A stretch of DNA of 64,000 nt from Gordonia hongkongensis (GTDB lineage Bacteria; Actinomycetota; Actinomycetes; Mycobacteriales; Mycobacteriaceae). Location: NCBI RefSeq assembly GCF_023078355.1, contig NZ_CP095552.1, positions 4,402,001 through 4,466,000 on the forward strand. Reading direction: 5' to 3'. The notes under the pieces are model-generated. The model was not told the origin of the DNA and did no database searches. It worked only from the letters and a program-made list of their open reading frames with translations. Made by a program: the position numbers and the translations under genes. Position 1 is the stretch's first letter; every line of letters starts with the position of its first letter. Shown piece after piece: positions 38,401 through 46,351 of the stretch.

Positions 38401-38784
38401 CTCGCCGAAGAGCGGGGCCTCACCAACGAGGGCTGGGCGACGATCGTGTCGCCGCGCGCTGCGATCGAGGCGCGGGTGCTGGTGACCGATCGCATGATGC
38501 CGCTGACCATCAACGGCCGGCAGGTGCATCAGGTGGGTCTTCCCTATCACTGGGGCGTGGGTTCCGACGCCGTCGTCAGCGGCGACGCCGCCAACGATCT
38601 GATCGGGGTCACACTGGATCCGAACGTGCAGATCCAGGAATCCAAGGTGGGCTCGTGCGACGTCATCGCCGGGCGCCGCCCGCAAGGCCGGGCACTGCTC
38701 GACCTGGTGCGCGCCTACCAGGAGCGGGCCGGGGTCACCGTCGAGACCGACAACCAGCACATCACCGGGAAGGCGGAGGAATAG
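35434..38784 (+). CDS. fdhA: Formate dehydrogenase alpha subunit with in-frame TGA selenocysteine
   Basis: One gene of about 1116 residues read through the TGA at 36019-36021. Upstream it carries a [4Fe-4S] site (VCPFCAVGCGQ...GRLCPKG) and the stretch ASLGGATLDNEENYLIKKLF. The frame reads QARI, then TGA, then HSATVPGLGASFGRGGATQS. Homologues have Cys or Sec exactly there, ligating molybdenum or tungsten. C-terminal molydopterin-binding blocks end in VETDNQHITGK. A Gly/Asp/His-rich insertion lies near 36450-36620. I place the start at ATG 35434, which gives the usual FSPLEWPVFRQLRSGD N-terminus; ATG 35350 and GTG 35455 are possible. It oxidises formate to CO2 and passes electrons to FdhB. No signal peptide is visible. 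Without selenium the product would stop at 195 residues. Confidence 0.93.
36019..36056 (+). promoter_or_regulatory. Bacterial SECIS element with its TGA codon
   Basis: Directly after the in-frame TGA, the RNA can fold with GGUUCCC (36033-36039) pairing GGGGGCC (36045-36051) around a GGUCU loop (36040-36044). All seven pairs form, two of them U-G. The loop sequence is the same GGUCU that SelB recognises in Escherichia coli fdhF. The distance from TGA to the loop is about 19-21 bases, within the bacterial range. This directs SelB to insert selenocysteine. Confidence 0.9.
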
Positions 38785-39834
38785 ATGGGACAGCTGTCCG
38801 GGCCATCCGATCCCAGCGCCGACGCGCACTGGAGCACCCACGAGGAGCGCAAGGGGTTCTTCACCGACACCTCGATCTGTATCGGCTGCAAGGCCTGCGA
38901 GGTGGCGTGCAAGGAATGGAACGGCAACCCGCGCGACGGCGACCTCGCCCTCACCGGGATGTCGTACGACAACACCGTCGCCCTCGGCGCGAGCACCTGG
39001 CGCCACGTCGCCTTCATCGAGCAGAATTCCGAGCGCATCGCCGAGGCCCGCGAGTCCGGGCGTGCGCTCGTCGGACTCGGGATGCCCGCGATGCCCGGCT
39101 CCTCGCCTGAAGATCGTTCGTCTCTGCCGACCAGGCCCTCTCCCCTGCCGGCTGAGCCGGCGAGGAGCGAAGCGACGAGCCGAGTCGAAGTCCCCGACAC
39201 CCCCGAGTTCCGCTGGCTGATGTCGTCGGACGTCTGCAAGCACTGCACGCACGCCGGGTGCCTCGACGTCTGTCCGACGGGCGCGCTGTTCCGCACCGAG
39301 TTCGGCACCGTCGTGATCCAGGACGACGTCTGCAACGGCTGCGGGACGTGCGTGGCCGGATGTCCGTTCGGCGTCGTCGAGCGCCGGGCCGACGGCACCG
39401 CCGCGCCGACGACCCGCTCCGGCGAACGCAAGGGCGAGCAGCCCGAGGTGCCCAAACGCGGTGTCGCGCAGAAGTGCACGCTCTGCTACGACCGGTTGCT
39501 CGACGACGAGACACCGGCTTGCGCGAAGACCTGCCCGACCACGTCGATCAAGTTCGGCGACCACGACGACCTCGTCGACGACGCGCACGCCCGCGTCCGG
39601 GCGCTGCACGAGCAGGGCATGACCGAGGCGCGGCTCTACGGCGCCAACCCGAACGACGGTGTCGGCGGCACCGGATCGGTGTTCCTGCTGCTCGACGAGC
39701 CGGAAGTCTACGGACTGCCGCCGGACCCGCGGGTGTGCACCGCGGACCTGCCGGCCATGTACAAGCGCGCCGGGATCGCGGCGGCCGGAATGCTGGCCGC
39801 CGCCGCACTCTCGTTCCTGCGGGGCGGCCGATGA
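38785..39834 (+). CDS. fdhB: Formate dehydrogenase iron-sulfur (beta) subunit
   Basis: A 349-residue ferredoxin-like subunit with four cysteine clusters: CIGCKACEVAC, CKHCTHAGCLDVCP, CNGCGTCVAGCP and CTLCYDRL...CAKTCP. These hold four [4Fe-4S] centres that carry electrons from FdhA. A hydrophobic C-terminal segment (AAAGMLAAAALSFL) could anchor it to the membrane subunit. It begins directly at the fdhA stop and overlaps the next gene by ATGA. Residues about 122-136 (PAEPARSEATSRVEV) are encoded by a dispersed genomic repeat inserted in frame. They lie between the first cysteine cluster and the second, in a variable loop. Confidence 0.93.
   Translation: MGQLSGPSDPSADAHWSTHEERKGFFTDTSICIGCKACEVACKEWNGNPRDGDLALTGMSYDNTVALGASTWRHVAFIEQNSERIAEARESGRALVGLGMPAMPGSSPEDRSSLPTRPSPLPAEPARSEATSRVEVPDTPEFRWLMSSDVCKHCTHAGCLDVCPTGALFRTEFGTVVIQDDVCNGCGTCVAGCPFGVVERRADGTAAPTTRSGERKGEQPEVPKRGVAQKCTLCYDRLLDDETPACAKTCPTTSIKFGDHDDLVDDAHARVRALHEQGMTEARLYGANPNDGVGGTGSVFLLLDEPEVYGLPPDPRVCTADLPAMYKRAGIAAAGMLAAAALSFLRGGR
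39147..39190 (+). repeat. Dispersed repeat inserted in frame inside fdhB
   Basis: GCCGGCTGAGCCGGCGAGG then AGCGAAGCGACGAGCCGAGTCGAAG matches the family at 42871-43040 and, less closely, that at 11286-11585. The frame used avoids the TGA present in the repeat, so translation continues. It lengthens FdhB by about 15 residues in a loop and does not disturb the Fe-S ligands. Confidence 0.8.
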
Positions 39835-40943
39835 CCTCGTCGGAATTCGACTCCTTCCGTCCGCCGGAGCCGCCCCGGCGGCGCGGCCGGGGTTTCGGCC
39901 GCGGCGGAAAGCGAAGGCCGGGTGGAGGTTTCGGTCAGGGCGACGGCAACCGCGAGATGTCGATGGTGCCCGATGCCGAATTCACCTCGTATTACGGGCA
40001 TCCCGTCGTCAAGCCACCACCCTGGGACGAGAAGGTGGCCGCCTACCTGTTTCTCGGCGGTGTCGCCGGCGGCTCCGGCGTCCTGGCCGCCGGGGCCCAG
40101 CTCACCGGGCGGGACGCGTTGCGCCGCAACGCCCGCCTCAGTGGTCTGGGTGCCGTGGGTCTGGGCGGGATCGCGCTCGTCGCCGACCTCGGACGGCCGG
40201 ACCGGTTCTACAACATGTTGCGCACGTTCAAGGTGACGTCGCCGATGAGCGTCGGTTCCTGGATCCTGTCGGCGTTCAGCGGGGCACTCGGTGTCGCGGC
40301 GGTCGCCGAGGTCGACCGGATGACCGGTGCGCGGCTGCCGCTCGGGCCGCTTCGTGCGGTGTTGCGCGCCGTCGAGGCCCCCGCCGGGCTGGCCGCCGGC
40401 CTGGCGGGTCCGCCGCTCGCGGTGTACACCGCGGTGCTGCTCTCCGATACCGCCGTGCCGACCTGGAACGCCATGCACCGGGACCTGCCGTTCGTGTTCG
40501 TCAGTTCCGCGAGCCTGGCGTCGAGCGGGCTGGCGCTGGTCACCACGCCGGTCGGTCAGGCCGGGCCGGCACGGACGCTCGCGGCGCTGGGCGTGGTCGG
40601 CGACCTCGTGGCGATGCGACTCACGGAGCGACGGATGGACCCGGTCGCCGCCGAACCGCTCCACCACGGCAAGGCCGGCACCCTGCTGCGCTGGAGCGAG
40701 CGACTCGCCGTCGCCGGCGGAGTGGGCACGTTGCTCAGCGGGCGTTCCCGCCCCCTGGCGGTCGTCTCGGGACTCGCACTGCTCGCCGCGTCGGCCTGCA
40801 CGCGATTCGGCGTCTTCGACGCCGGCATCGAGTCGGCCAAGAACCCCCGCTACACGATCGAGCCACAGAAGCGCCGCCTCGCGGCCCGTCGCGCCGCGGG
40901 AATCACCGACGACTCGATCACCACCGGGCCGCCCGCGCCCTGA
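39831..40943 (+). CDS. NrfD-type membrane subunit, probable formate dehydrogenase quinone module
   Basis: A 370-residue protein. The first 45 residues are Gly/Arg-rich and disordered. The conserved sequence YYGHPVVKPPPWDEKVAAYLFLGGVAGGSGVL leads into about eight membrane helices of the NrfD/PsrC family. DLGRPDRFYNMLRTFKVTSPMSVGSW is the family signature. NrfD proteins have no heme; they bind quinone and take electrons from the Fe-S subunit. The start codon overlaps the fdhB stop (ATGA). This gives a membrane formate:quinone oxidoreductase without the cytochrome b gamma subunit. Confidence 0.88.
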   Translation: MTSSEFDSFRPPEPPRRRGRGFGRGGKRRPGGGFGQGDGNREMSMVPDAEFTSYYGHPVVKPPPWDEKVAAYLFLGGVAGGSGVLAAGAQLTGRDALRRNARLSGLGAVGLGGIALVADLGRPDRFYNMLRTFKVTSPMSVGSWILSAFSGALGVAAVAEVDRMTGARLPLGPLRAVLRAVEAPAGLAAGLAGPPLAVYTAVLLSDTAVPTWNAMHRDLPFVFVSSASLASSGLALVTTPVGQAGPARTLAALGVVGDLVAMRLTERRMDPVAAEPLHHGKAGTLLRWSERLAVAGGVGTLLSGRSRPLAVVSGLALLAASACTRFGVFDAGIESAKNPRYTIEPQKRRLAARRAAGITDDSITTGPPAP

Positions 40944-41374
40944 GCGGTGCCCACTGAGGAGCGCCGCCACCCGCTGCTCCCTGAGCGCCAGCGCCGCACT
41001 CCGCTCCTGAGCGCAAGCGCCACCCCTCCGCTCTCTATCCGAAAAAGGCGGTCCCCATTGCTCCCTGAGGTGCGAGGAGCGCAAGCCGCCGGGCCGAGCA
41101 AGCGACGAAGGAGCGCGTCGAGGTCGACGAGCCACGAAGGGCCTGGTGAGACACGTTGCGTGACCCTTCGTGGCTCGCTTCGCTCGCACCTCAGGGAGCA
41201 TGTTTTTCGGACGTTCACGAGTGTTCTTTCGTGGTCCACAACGGCCGCCAGGCCCCGCTCCCTGAGGAGCGCCCGGAGCTTGCGGAGGGCTAAGGCCCAC
41301 CCCCCCCCCCCCCCCTCCCTGAGGAGCGCCCGGAGCTTGCGGAGGGCGCGTCACGAAGGGCCTTCGCGACCGAG
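40944..41374. repeat. Gene-free repeat region with a long imperfect palindrome and a 16-C tract
   Basis: This gap between convergent genes holds only repeats. A palindrome runs from 41039 to 41210: CCGAAAAA/TTTTTCGG at the ends, then 16 perfect bases at 41061-41076/41183-41198 (CTCCCTGAGGTGCGAG) and 14 more at 41128-41141/41164-41177 (CGAGCCACGAAGGG). It consists of two copies of the element also seen at 3717-3757, placed head to head. A second repeat, GAGGAGCGCCCGGAGCTTGC with GGAGGGC, occurs at 41261 and 41321, separated by a run of 16 C bases at 41300-41315. The palindrome may act as a terminator for both flanking operons. Confidence 0.85.
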
Positions 41375-42370
41375 TCAGCGAACCCGGATACCCGTCCCCG
41401 CCACCGTCTCACCGATCACCGGGTAGCCCGGGACCTCGCCGACCACGAGCAGCCCGCCCGAGGTCTGTGCGTCCGCGAGGAACAGCAGGTCGTCGTCGGA
41501 GACACCGGAATCGACCGTGAGGTGAGGCCGTACCCAGTCCAGGTTGCGGCGGGTACCCCCCGACACGAACCCGTCACGCAGGGCCTCGTCCGCGCCGCTC
41601 ACGGCCGGCACCGAAGCGCGGTCGACTACCGCGCCGACGCCCGACGCGCGGCACAGTTTGTGCAGATGCCCGAGTAGACCGAAGCCGGTCACGTCGGTCG
41701 CCGCACGGACGCCGGCCGCGACCGCAGCAATCGACGCATCGCGATTGAGCGTCGTCATCAGGGCGATCGCCTCCTCGAACACCTCGCCCGTCTGCTTGTG
41801 CCGGTTGTTCAACAGTCCGACGCCGATCGGTTTGGTCAGGGTGATGGGCAACCCCGGCTCGGCCGCGTCGTTGCGCAACAAGCGGCCGGGTTCGGCCACT
41901 CCGGTCACCGCCATGCCGTACTTGGGTTCCGGATCGTCGATGGTGTGCCCGCCGATCACCGGACAGGCGGCCTGCGCCCCGACGTCGAGACCGCCGCGCA
42001 GCACCTCGGTCATCAGCTCCATCGGCAGCACCTCCCGCGGCCACCCGACCAGGTTGATCGCGACGACGGGGGTGCCGCCCATGGCGTAGATGTCCGACAG
42101 CGCGTTGGCCGCGGCGATGCGGCCCCAGTTGTACGGATCGTCGACGACCGGGGTGAAGAAGTCGGCGGTGGAGAGCACCGCGAGGTCGTCGCGGATGCGC
42201 ACCGCCGCGGCGTCGTCCCCGTCGTCTAGCCCGACGATGATGTTCTCTCCGACCTGGCCGGTGAGCCCGGCGACCGCCTGCTCGAGCTCGCCCGGCGGGA
42301 TCTTGCACGCGCATCCACCGCCGTGGGCGTAGCCGGTCAGTCGGATGGGTGTCTCGCTTCGCACGGTCAC
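41375..42370 (-). CDS. selD: Selenide, water dikinase
   Basis: A 331-residue selenophosphate synthetase. The N-terminal active site reads GYAHGGGCACKIPP, with Cys20, Cys22 and Lys23 matching Cys17, Cys19 and Lys20 of the E. coli enzyme. This copy uses Cys, not Sec, at the active position. The AIRS-like ATP-binding fold continues with STADFFTPVVDDPYNWGRIAAANALSD and GGHTIDDPEPKYGM. It makes selenophosphate, the selenium donor for Sec-tRNA. The start is a GTG (MTVRSETPIR). It is divergent from the 96-residue ORF and tRNA-Sec. Confidence 0.96.
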   Translation of the reverse strand: MTVRSETPIRLTGYAHGGGCACKIPPGELEQAVAGLTGQVGENIIVGLDDGDDAAAVRIRDDLAVLSTADFFTPVVDDPYNWGRIAAANALSDIYAMGGTPVVAINLVGWPREVLPMELMTEVLRGGLDVGAQAACPVIGGHTIDDPEPKYGMAVTGVAEPGRLLRNDAAEPGLPITLTKPIGVGLLNNRHKQTGEVFEEAIALMTTLNRDASIAAVAAGVRAATDVTGFGLLGHLHKLCRASGVGAVVDRASVPAVSGADEALRDGFVSGGTRRNLDWVRPHLTVDSGVSDDDLLFLADAQTSGGLLVVGEVPGYPVIGETVAGTGIRVR

Positions 42371-42435
42371 CGTGTCGAGGGTAGCCCTCCGGCAATCACC
42401 GATACGGTCCTCCGGCGATCGCTACCATCGGGCAC

Positions 42436-42726
42436 ATGAGGCAAGCAGACGGCGAGTACTACGTCACGGCCGGCGAGCTGCAGGCGTTCTGGGAATCCGG
42501 TCACGACTACTGGTACATGCGAGAGGACGGGTCGACCGACCTCTACGCCGACGAACTCGACATCACCCACGGCTGGCCGATCTTCCTGATGAAGCGCGAC
42601 GAGGAGTGGTTCGCGAAGTGGGACGGCGATTTTGAGCGCGCCGTCGACGACGATCTCAACCCGAAGTTGATCCGCCATTTCGAGGAACTCATCACCGAGG
42701 GCAACTGGCCACACCGGCAGGACTGA
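42436..42726 (+). CDS. Conserved hypothetical small protein between selD and tRNA-Sec
   Basis: A 96-residue soluble acidic protein rich in Trp, Tyr, Asp and Glu (EYYVTAGELQAFWESGHDYWYM, HGWPIFLMKRDEEWFAKWDG). There is no membrane helix and no known motif. It lies between selD and the tRNA-Sec gene, 65 bases after the selD start. Its well-formed sequence and codon pattern suggest a real gene. Linkage to the selenium genes is by position only. Confidence 0.7.
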   Translation: MRQADGEYYVTAGELQAFWESGHDYWYMREDGSTDLYADELDITHGWPIFLMKRDEEWFAKWDGDFERAVDDDLNPKLIRHFEELITEGNWPHRQD

Positions 42727-42758
42727 CCGGCCGCACGTCGGATAGGTTGGGACCGCAT

Positions 42759-42853
42759 GGAGGCGTATGGGTCCTGGTGGGCTCCCCGGTCTTCAAAACC
42801 GAGGAGGTCGAGTATCTCGGCCTGGCGGGTTCGATTCCCGTCCGCCTCCGCCA
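42759..42853 (+). tRNA. selC: tRNA-Sec (anticodon UCA)
   Basis: A 95-base tRNA with encoded CCA end. The acceptor arms GGAGGCG (42759-42765) and CGCCTCC (42843-42849) pair, followed by discriminator G. The anticodon loop CTTCAAA carries UCA at 42793-42795, which reads UGA. A long variable arm (GAGGAGGTCGAGTATCTCGGCCTG) and the T-loop GGTTCGATTCC are present. The extra length and UCA anticodon identify selenocysteine tRNA. It sits between selD and selA. Confidence 0.95.
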
Positions 42854-42870
42854 GGGGTCGACCGTGAACC

Positions 42871-43040
42871 CCCGCCGGCTGAGCCGGTGACGAGCGAAGC
42901 GAGAGCCACCCCCCGCCGGCTGAGCCGGTGACGAGCGAAGCGAGAGCCACCCCCGCCGGCTGAGCCGGTGACGAGCGAAGCGAGAGCCCACCCCCGCCGG
43001 CTGAGCCGGTGACGAGCGAAGCGAGGAGCCGTGTCGAAGC
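42871..43040 (+). repeat. Four-copy tandem array of the GCCGGCTGAGCCGG repeat
   Basis: Units of 40-41 bases start at 42874, 42915, 42955 and 42996. Each reads GCCGGCTGAGCCGGTGACG then AGCGAAGCGAGAGCC with a short C-run. The last unit is extended by GGAGCCGTGTCGAAGCC, as in the dispersed copies. The array begins about 20 bases after tRNA-Sec and runs into the 5' end of selA. Each unit contains a GTG in GCCGGTGACG, and the last of these serves as the apparent selA start. Confidence 0.9.
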
Positions 43041-44345
43041 CCCCGTCACCGATCCGCGCCGTCGAATTCCGCGAACCGACGCGCTGTTGGCCCTGCCCGC
43101 GGTGTCCGCGGCGCGAGCACGACTGGGCGACACAGCGATTCGCGACATCATTCGCCAGGCCCAGGACGCGGCCCGCCGCGGCGAGACGCCACCGGATGAC
43201 GTCGAGCGGATCGTCGTGGAATCGGTCAGCGCGTCGTATGCCTCGTCGATCCGCCCCGTGCTCAACGCCACCGGGGTCGTCGTGCACACGAACCTCGGGC
43301 GGGCACCGCTGTCACCCGCGGCGCTCGACGCCGTCGGCGCGGCGTCGGGTTACGTCGACGTGGAACTCGATCTCGAGTCCGGCACCCGGTCGAAGCGCGG
43401 GGCGGCCACCCGCGCCGCTCTCCTACGAGCCTGTCCCGCAGCGGAAGACGCGCTGATGGTCAACAACGGTGCGGCCGCACTGGTACTGGCGACGACCGCC
43501 CTGGCGGCCGGGCGTGCAGTCGTCATCAGTCGTGGCGAGATGATCGAGATCGGCGCAGGCTTCCGGCTCACCGAGCTGATCGCGTCGACAGGCGCCCGGT
43601 TACACGAGGTCGGCACCACCAACCGCACCCACGCACGCGACTACGCCGACGCCCTCACCGACGACGACGTCGGAGCGATCCTCAAGGTGCATCCGAGCAA
43701 CTTCCGGGTCGAGGGTTTTACCAGCGAGACCTCGCTCTCCGAGCTACGCGGCCTCGGCCGGGCGCACGATGTGCCCGTCGTCGCCGACATCGGCAGCGGA
43801 CTCCTGCAGCCAGACCCGCTGCTGCCCGACGAACCCGACGCCACCACGACACTCGATTCCGGCGCCGACCTCGTCATCGCCAGCGGCGACAAACTCCTGG
43901 GCGGACCGCAGGCCGGACTCCTGCTCGGCGATGCGGCGCTCGTTCAGCGTCTCGCGAAACACCCTCTCGCACGGGCGGTTCGCGCGGACAAGCTGGCACT
44001 GGCTGCGATGGAGGCAACCGTCGGCGGGCCACGACCCCCGTCTGGGAGTACCTCCACGCCGATTCCGACAGGCTTCGGGTTCGTACCGAATCCCTGGGCA
44101 CGGCAGTCGGATTCCCGATCGTCGCCCATGACGGACGGGTGGGTGGCGGTGGCGCACCCGGCGTGCCGCTGCCGGGGTGGGCAGTGCGGCTTCCGGTCGC
44201 AACGGCCGCCCGCCTACGCGTCGGCGATCCGGCCGTCCTACCCCGCGTTCACGACGACGCGTGTCTGGTGGACCTGCGCTGCGTTCCCGAAGCCGACGAC
44301 GTGCGGGTACTCGCCGCGATCCGACAGGCTCTGGGCGCGTCGTGA
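43009..44345 (+). pseudogene. selA: L-seryl-tRNA(Sec) selenium transferase, apparent frameshift
   Basis: SelA is a PLP enzyme that converts seryl-tRNA(Sec) to selenocysteyl-tRNA(Sec). The sequence shows RRRIPRTDALLALP near the start, NATGVVVHTNLGRAPL, and the PLP lysine in ASGDKLLGGPQAG. After ATVGG near 44028 the frame goes wrong. The adjacent frame continues as ATTPVWEYLHADSDRLRVRTE and ends at 44345 in AIRQALGAS. One missing G in GGCGGGGCC explains it. Left uncorrected, the frame runs straight on into selB. The apparent GTG start (43009) lies inside a repeat unit, so the first 12 or so residues are repeat-derived and the original start was probably overwritten. A working copy is expected, because FdhA needs it. 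Confidence 0.85.
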
Positions 44346-44355
44346 AGTCGCGCTC

Positions 44356-46149
44356 GTGAAGTACGTGGTGGCCACCGCCGGACACGTGGACCACGGGAAG
44401 TCCACACTGGTGCGTGCTCTGACCGGGATCGAGCCGGACCGATGGGAGGAGGAACGACGCCGCGGGCTGACGATCGACCTCGGTTTCGCCTGGACCACAC
44501 TGCCTTCCGGTGCCGACGTGGCCTTCGTCGACGTCCCCGGCCAAGAGCGGTTCATCCCGAACATGCTGGCCGGCCTGGGCCCGGCGCCCGTCGTCCTGTT
44601 CGTCGTCGCCGCGGACGAGGGATGGAGCGCCCAGTCCGACGACCACCGTGATGCCGTCGCCGCCCTCGGCATCGAGTACGGGCTGCTGGTCATCACCCGA
44701 GCCGACCGGGCCTCGCCCGACCGCGTTCGTGAAGTGATCGATCTGTCGCGTGATCGCCTCAGCCGCACCGGCCTTTCCGATGCGCCGGCGGTCGTGGTGT
44801 CGGCGCCCGATCGCGTCGGAATCGACGAACTGCGCACACGGCTCGACGCCGTCTTGGCCGGGATGTCATCGCCGTCGACCTCGGGGCGTGTCCGGTTCTG
44901 GATCGACCGGGTCTTCACCCGCACCGGCGCCGGCACGGTCGTCACCGGCACCCTGGCCGCCGGGACGATCGCGGTCGGCGACACCCTGGACCTGCTCGCG
45001 GTTGACGGCCGCCGACGACTCGATGTCCGTGGATTGCAGAGCGAGGGTGCAACTCTCACCACCGCGGCCCCGGTCAGCCGAGTCGCGATCAATCTGCGCG
45101 GCGTCGGCGTCGACGACGTCTCGCGTGGCGACGCACTCGTGACGCCCGGAGCCTGGCACACCTCTGCTGTCGCTGATGTCCGGCGCGTGAGCGGAATGTC
45201 CTTCGAGGAGGCACCGGAACACCTCGTCGCGCACATCGGCACAGCGGCGCTACCGGTCCGGTTGCGCCCCTTCGACGGCGACCACGCGCGTGTGACCCTC
45301 GCGCGCGCCGTGCCGATGTCGCGAGGCGATCGGCTGGTCCTGCGCGATCCCGGCCAACGTATCGTCGGCGGCGGCGTCGTGCTGCACCCCGATCCCCCGG
45401 CGCTGACCCGACGGGGCGACGCGACGCGACGCGCGGCCTTGCTGGCGGCAATGTCCGACGACGCCGGGGCCGCCGAAGAAGTGCATCGGCGTGGCGCGAT
45501 GCGCGTCACCGATCTGACGCGACTCGGCCTGGTCGACGACGCCGAGCCCACACCCCACGGCGTACGAGTGATCGGCGAGTGGTGGGTCGCCGAAACCTCC
45601 CTCACCGCCTGGGCCGAGCGACTCCGCGCCGCCGTTGTCGATCTACACGACCGAGATCCGTTGTCGGCGGGGCTGTCCGCGTCCGGCGCACCTGCCCTGC
45701 TCGGGCTCCCGGACACGACGCTGCTGGCGACCGTCATCTCGGAAGCCGAGCTGTCGTCGTCCGACGGGCACCTGGCGGTCCCGGGTCACAAGCCCTCCCT
45801 GGGTGATGCCGACGACGCGGTCAGCGCACTGGAGCGCCGGCTCGCCGACCACCCGTTCCGTGCACCCGAGGCCGATGACCTCACCGCACTCGGCCTGGGC
45901 GCCCGAGAACTCGCCGCCGCCGAGCGCACGGGCCGGATTCTCCGATTGCGCGACGGTGTCGTGCTGTTGCCGACTGCGCCCGCCCTGGCGATGCGCACCC
46001 TCGCCTTGCTCGATCAGCCGTTCACCACCAGCGCCGCCCGCCAGGCGCTCGAAACCACTCGGCGCGTGGTGATTCCGCTACTGGAGCACCTGGACGCCCG
46101 CGGTTGGACCCGTCGGCTCGACGCCGGGCATCGCGAGGTCGTGCGCTGA
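44356..46149 (+). CDS. selB: Selenocysteine-specific elongation factor
   Basis: A 597-residue GTPase. The G domain has GHVDHGKST (G1), RGLTIDLGF (G2), DVPGQERF (G3) and ITRADRAS (G4 variant of NKxD). Translation-factor domains 2 and 3 follow, then C-terminal winged-helix repeats from about residue 390, ending LLEHLDARGWTRRLDAG, which bind the SECIS hairpin. I place the start at GTG 44356 (KYVVATAGHVDHGKS), 10 bases after the true selA stop. The longer reading that joins selA and selB in one frame results from the selA frameshift and is not a natural fusion. Confidence 0.95.
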   Translation: MKYVVATAGHVDHGKSTLVRALTGIEPDRWEEERRRGLTIDLGFAWTTLPSGADVAFVDVPGQERFIPNMLAGLGPAPVVLFVVAADEGWSAQSDDHRDAVAALGIEYGLLVITRADRASPDRVREVIDLSRDRLSRTGLSDAPAVVVSAPDRVGIDELRTRLDAVLAGMSSPSTSGRVRFWIDRVFTRTGAGTVVTGTLAAGTIAVGDTLDLLAVDGRRRLDVRGLQSEGATLTTAAPVSRVAINLRGVGVDDVSRGDALVTPGAWHTSAVADVRRVSGMSFEEAPEHLVAHIGTAALPVRLRPFDGDHARVTLARAVPMSRGDRLVLRDPGQRIVGGGVVLHPDPPALTRRGDATRRAALLAAMSDDAGAAEEVHRRGAMRVTDLTRLGLVDDAEPTPHGVRVIGEWWVAETSLTAWAERLRAAVVDLHDRDPLSAGLSASGAPALLGLPDTTLLATVISEAELSSSDGHLAVPGHKPSLGDADDAVSALERRLADHPFRAPEADDLTALGLGARELAAAERTGRILRLRDGVVLLPTAPALAMRTLALLDQPFTTSAARQALETTRRVVIPLLEHLDARGWTRRLDAGHREVVR

Positions 46150-46351
46150 TCGACGGACGGTGGTCCTGTCGGACAGGTCGCCGCGTGCATCGCGGGAAGA
46201 GCTTCCGTCCGAGGCCCCTACCACACGACACCGACAAGTCGACGTCAACGAATAGCATTGCACAGCAGTATGTTTGGCCTTTCCACACGTCTGGATTGGT
46301 GTACACTCGAACCTACATTCGCAGCAACGGTTCTCGGGGGAGGTGACCGTC

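Noticed and set aside
35350..38784. Two separate genes or an amber-like truncation of fdhA at 36021
   Set aside because: The TGA is at the known Sec/Cys position, is followed by a SECIS hairpin, and the frame continues without break with full sel machinery nearby.
43009..46149. A natural SelA-SelB fusion of 1046 residues
   Set aside because: Residues between the two parts are nonsense, while the adjacent frame gives the conserved SelA C-terminus and a stop at 44345. A one-base error joins the frames.
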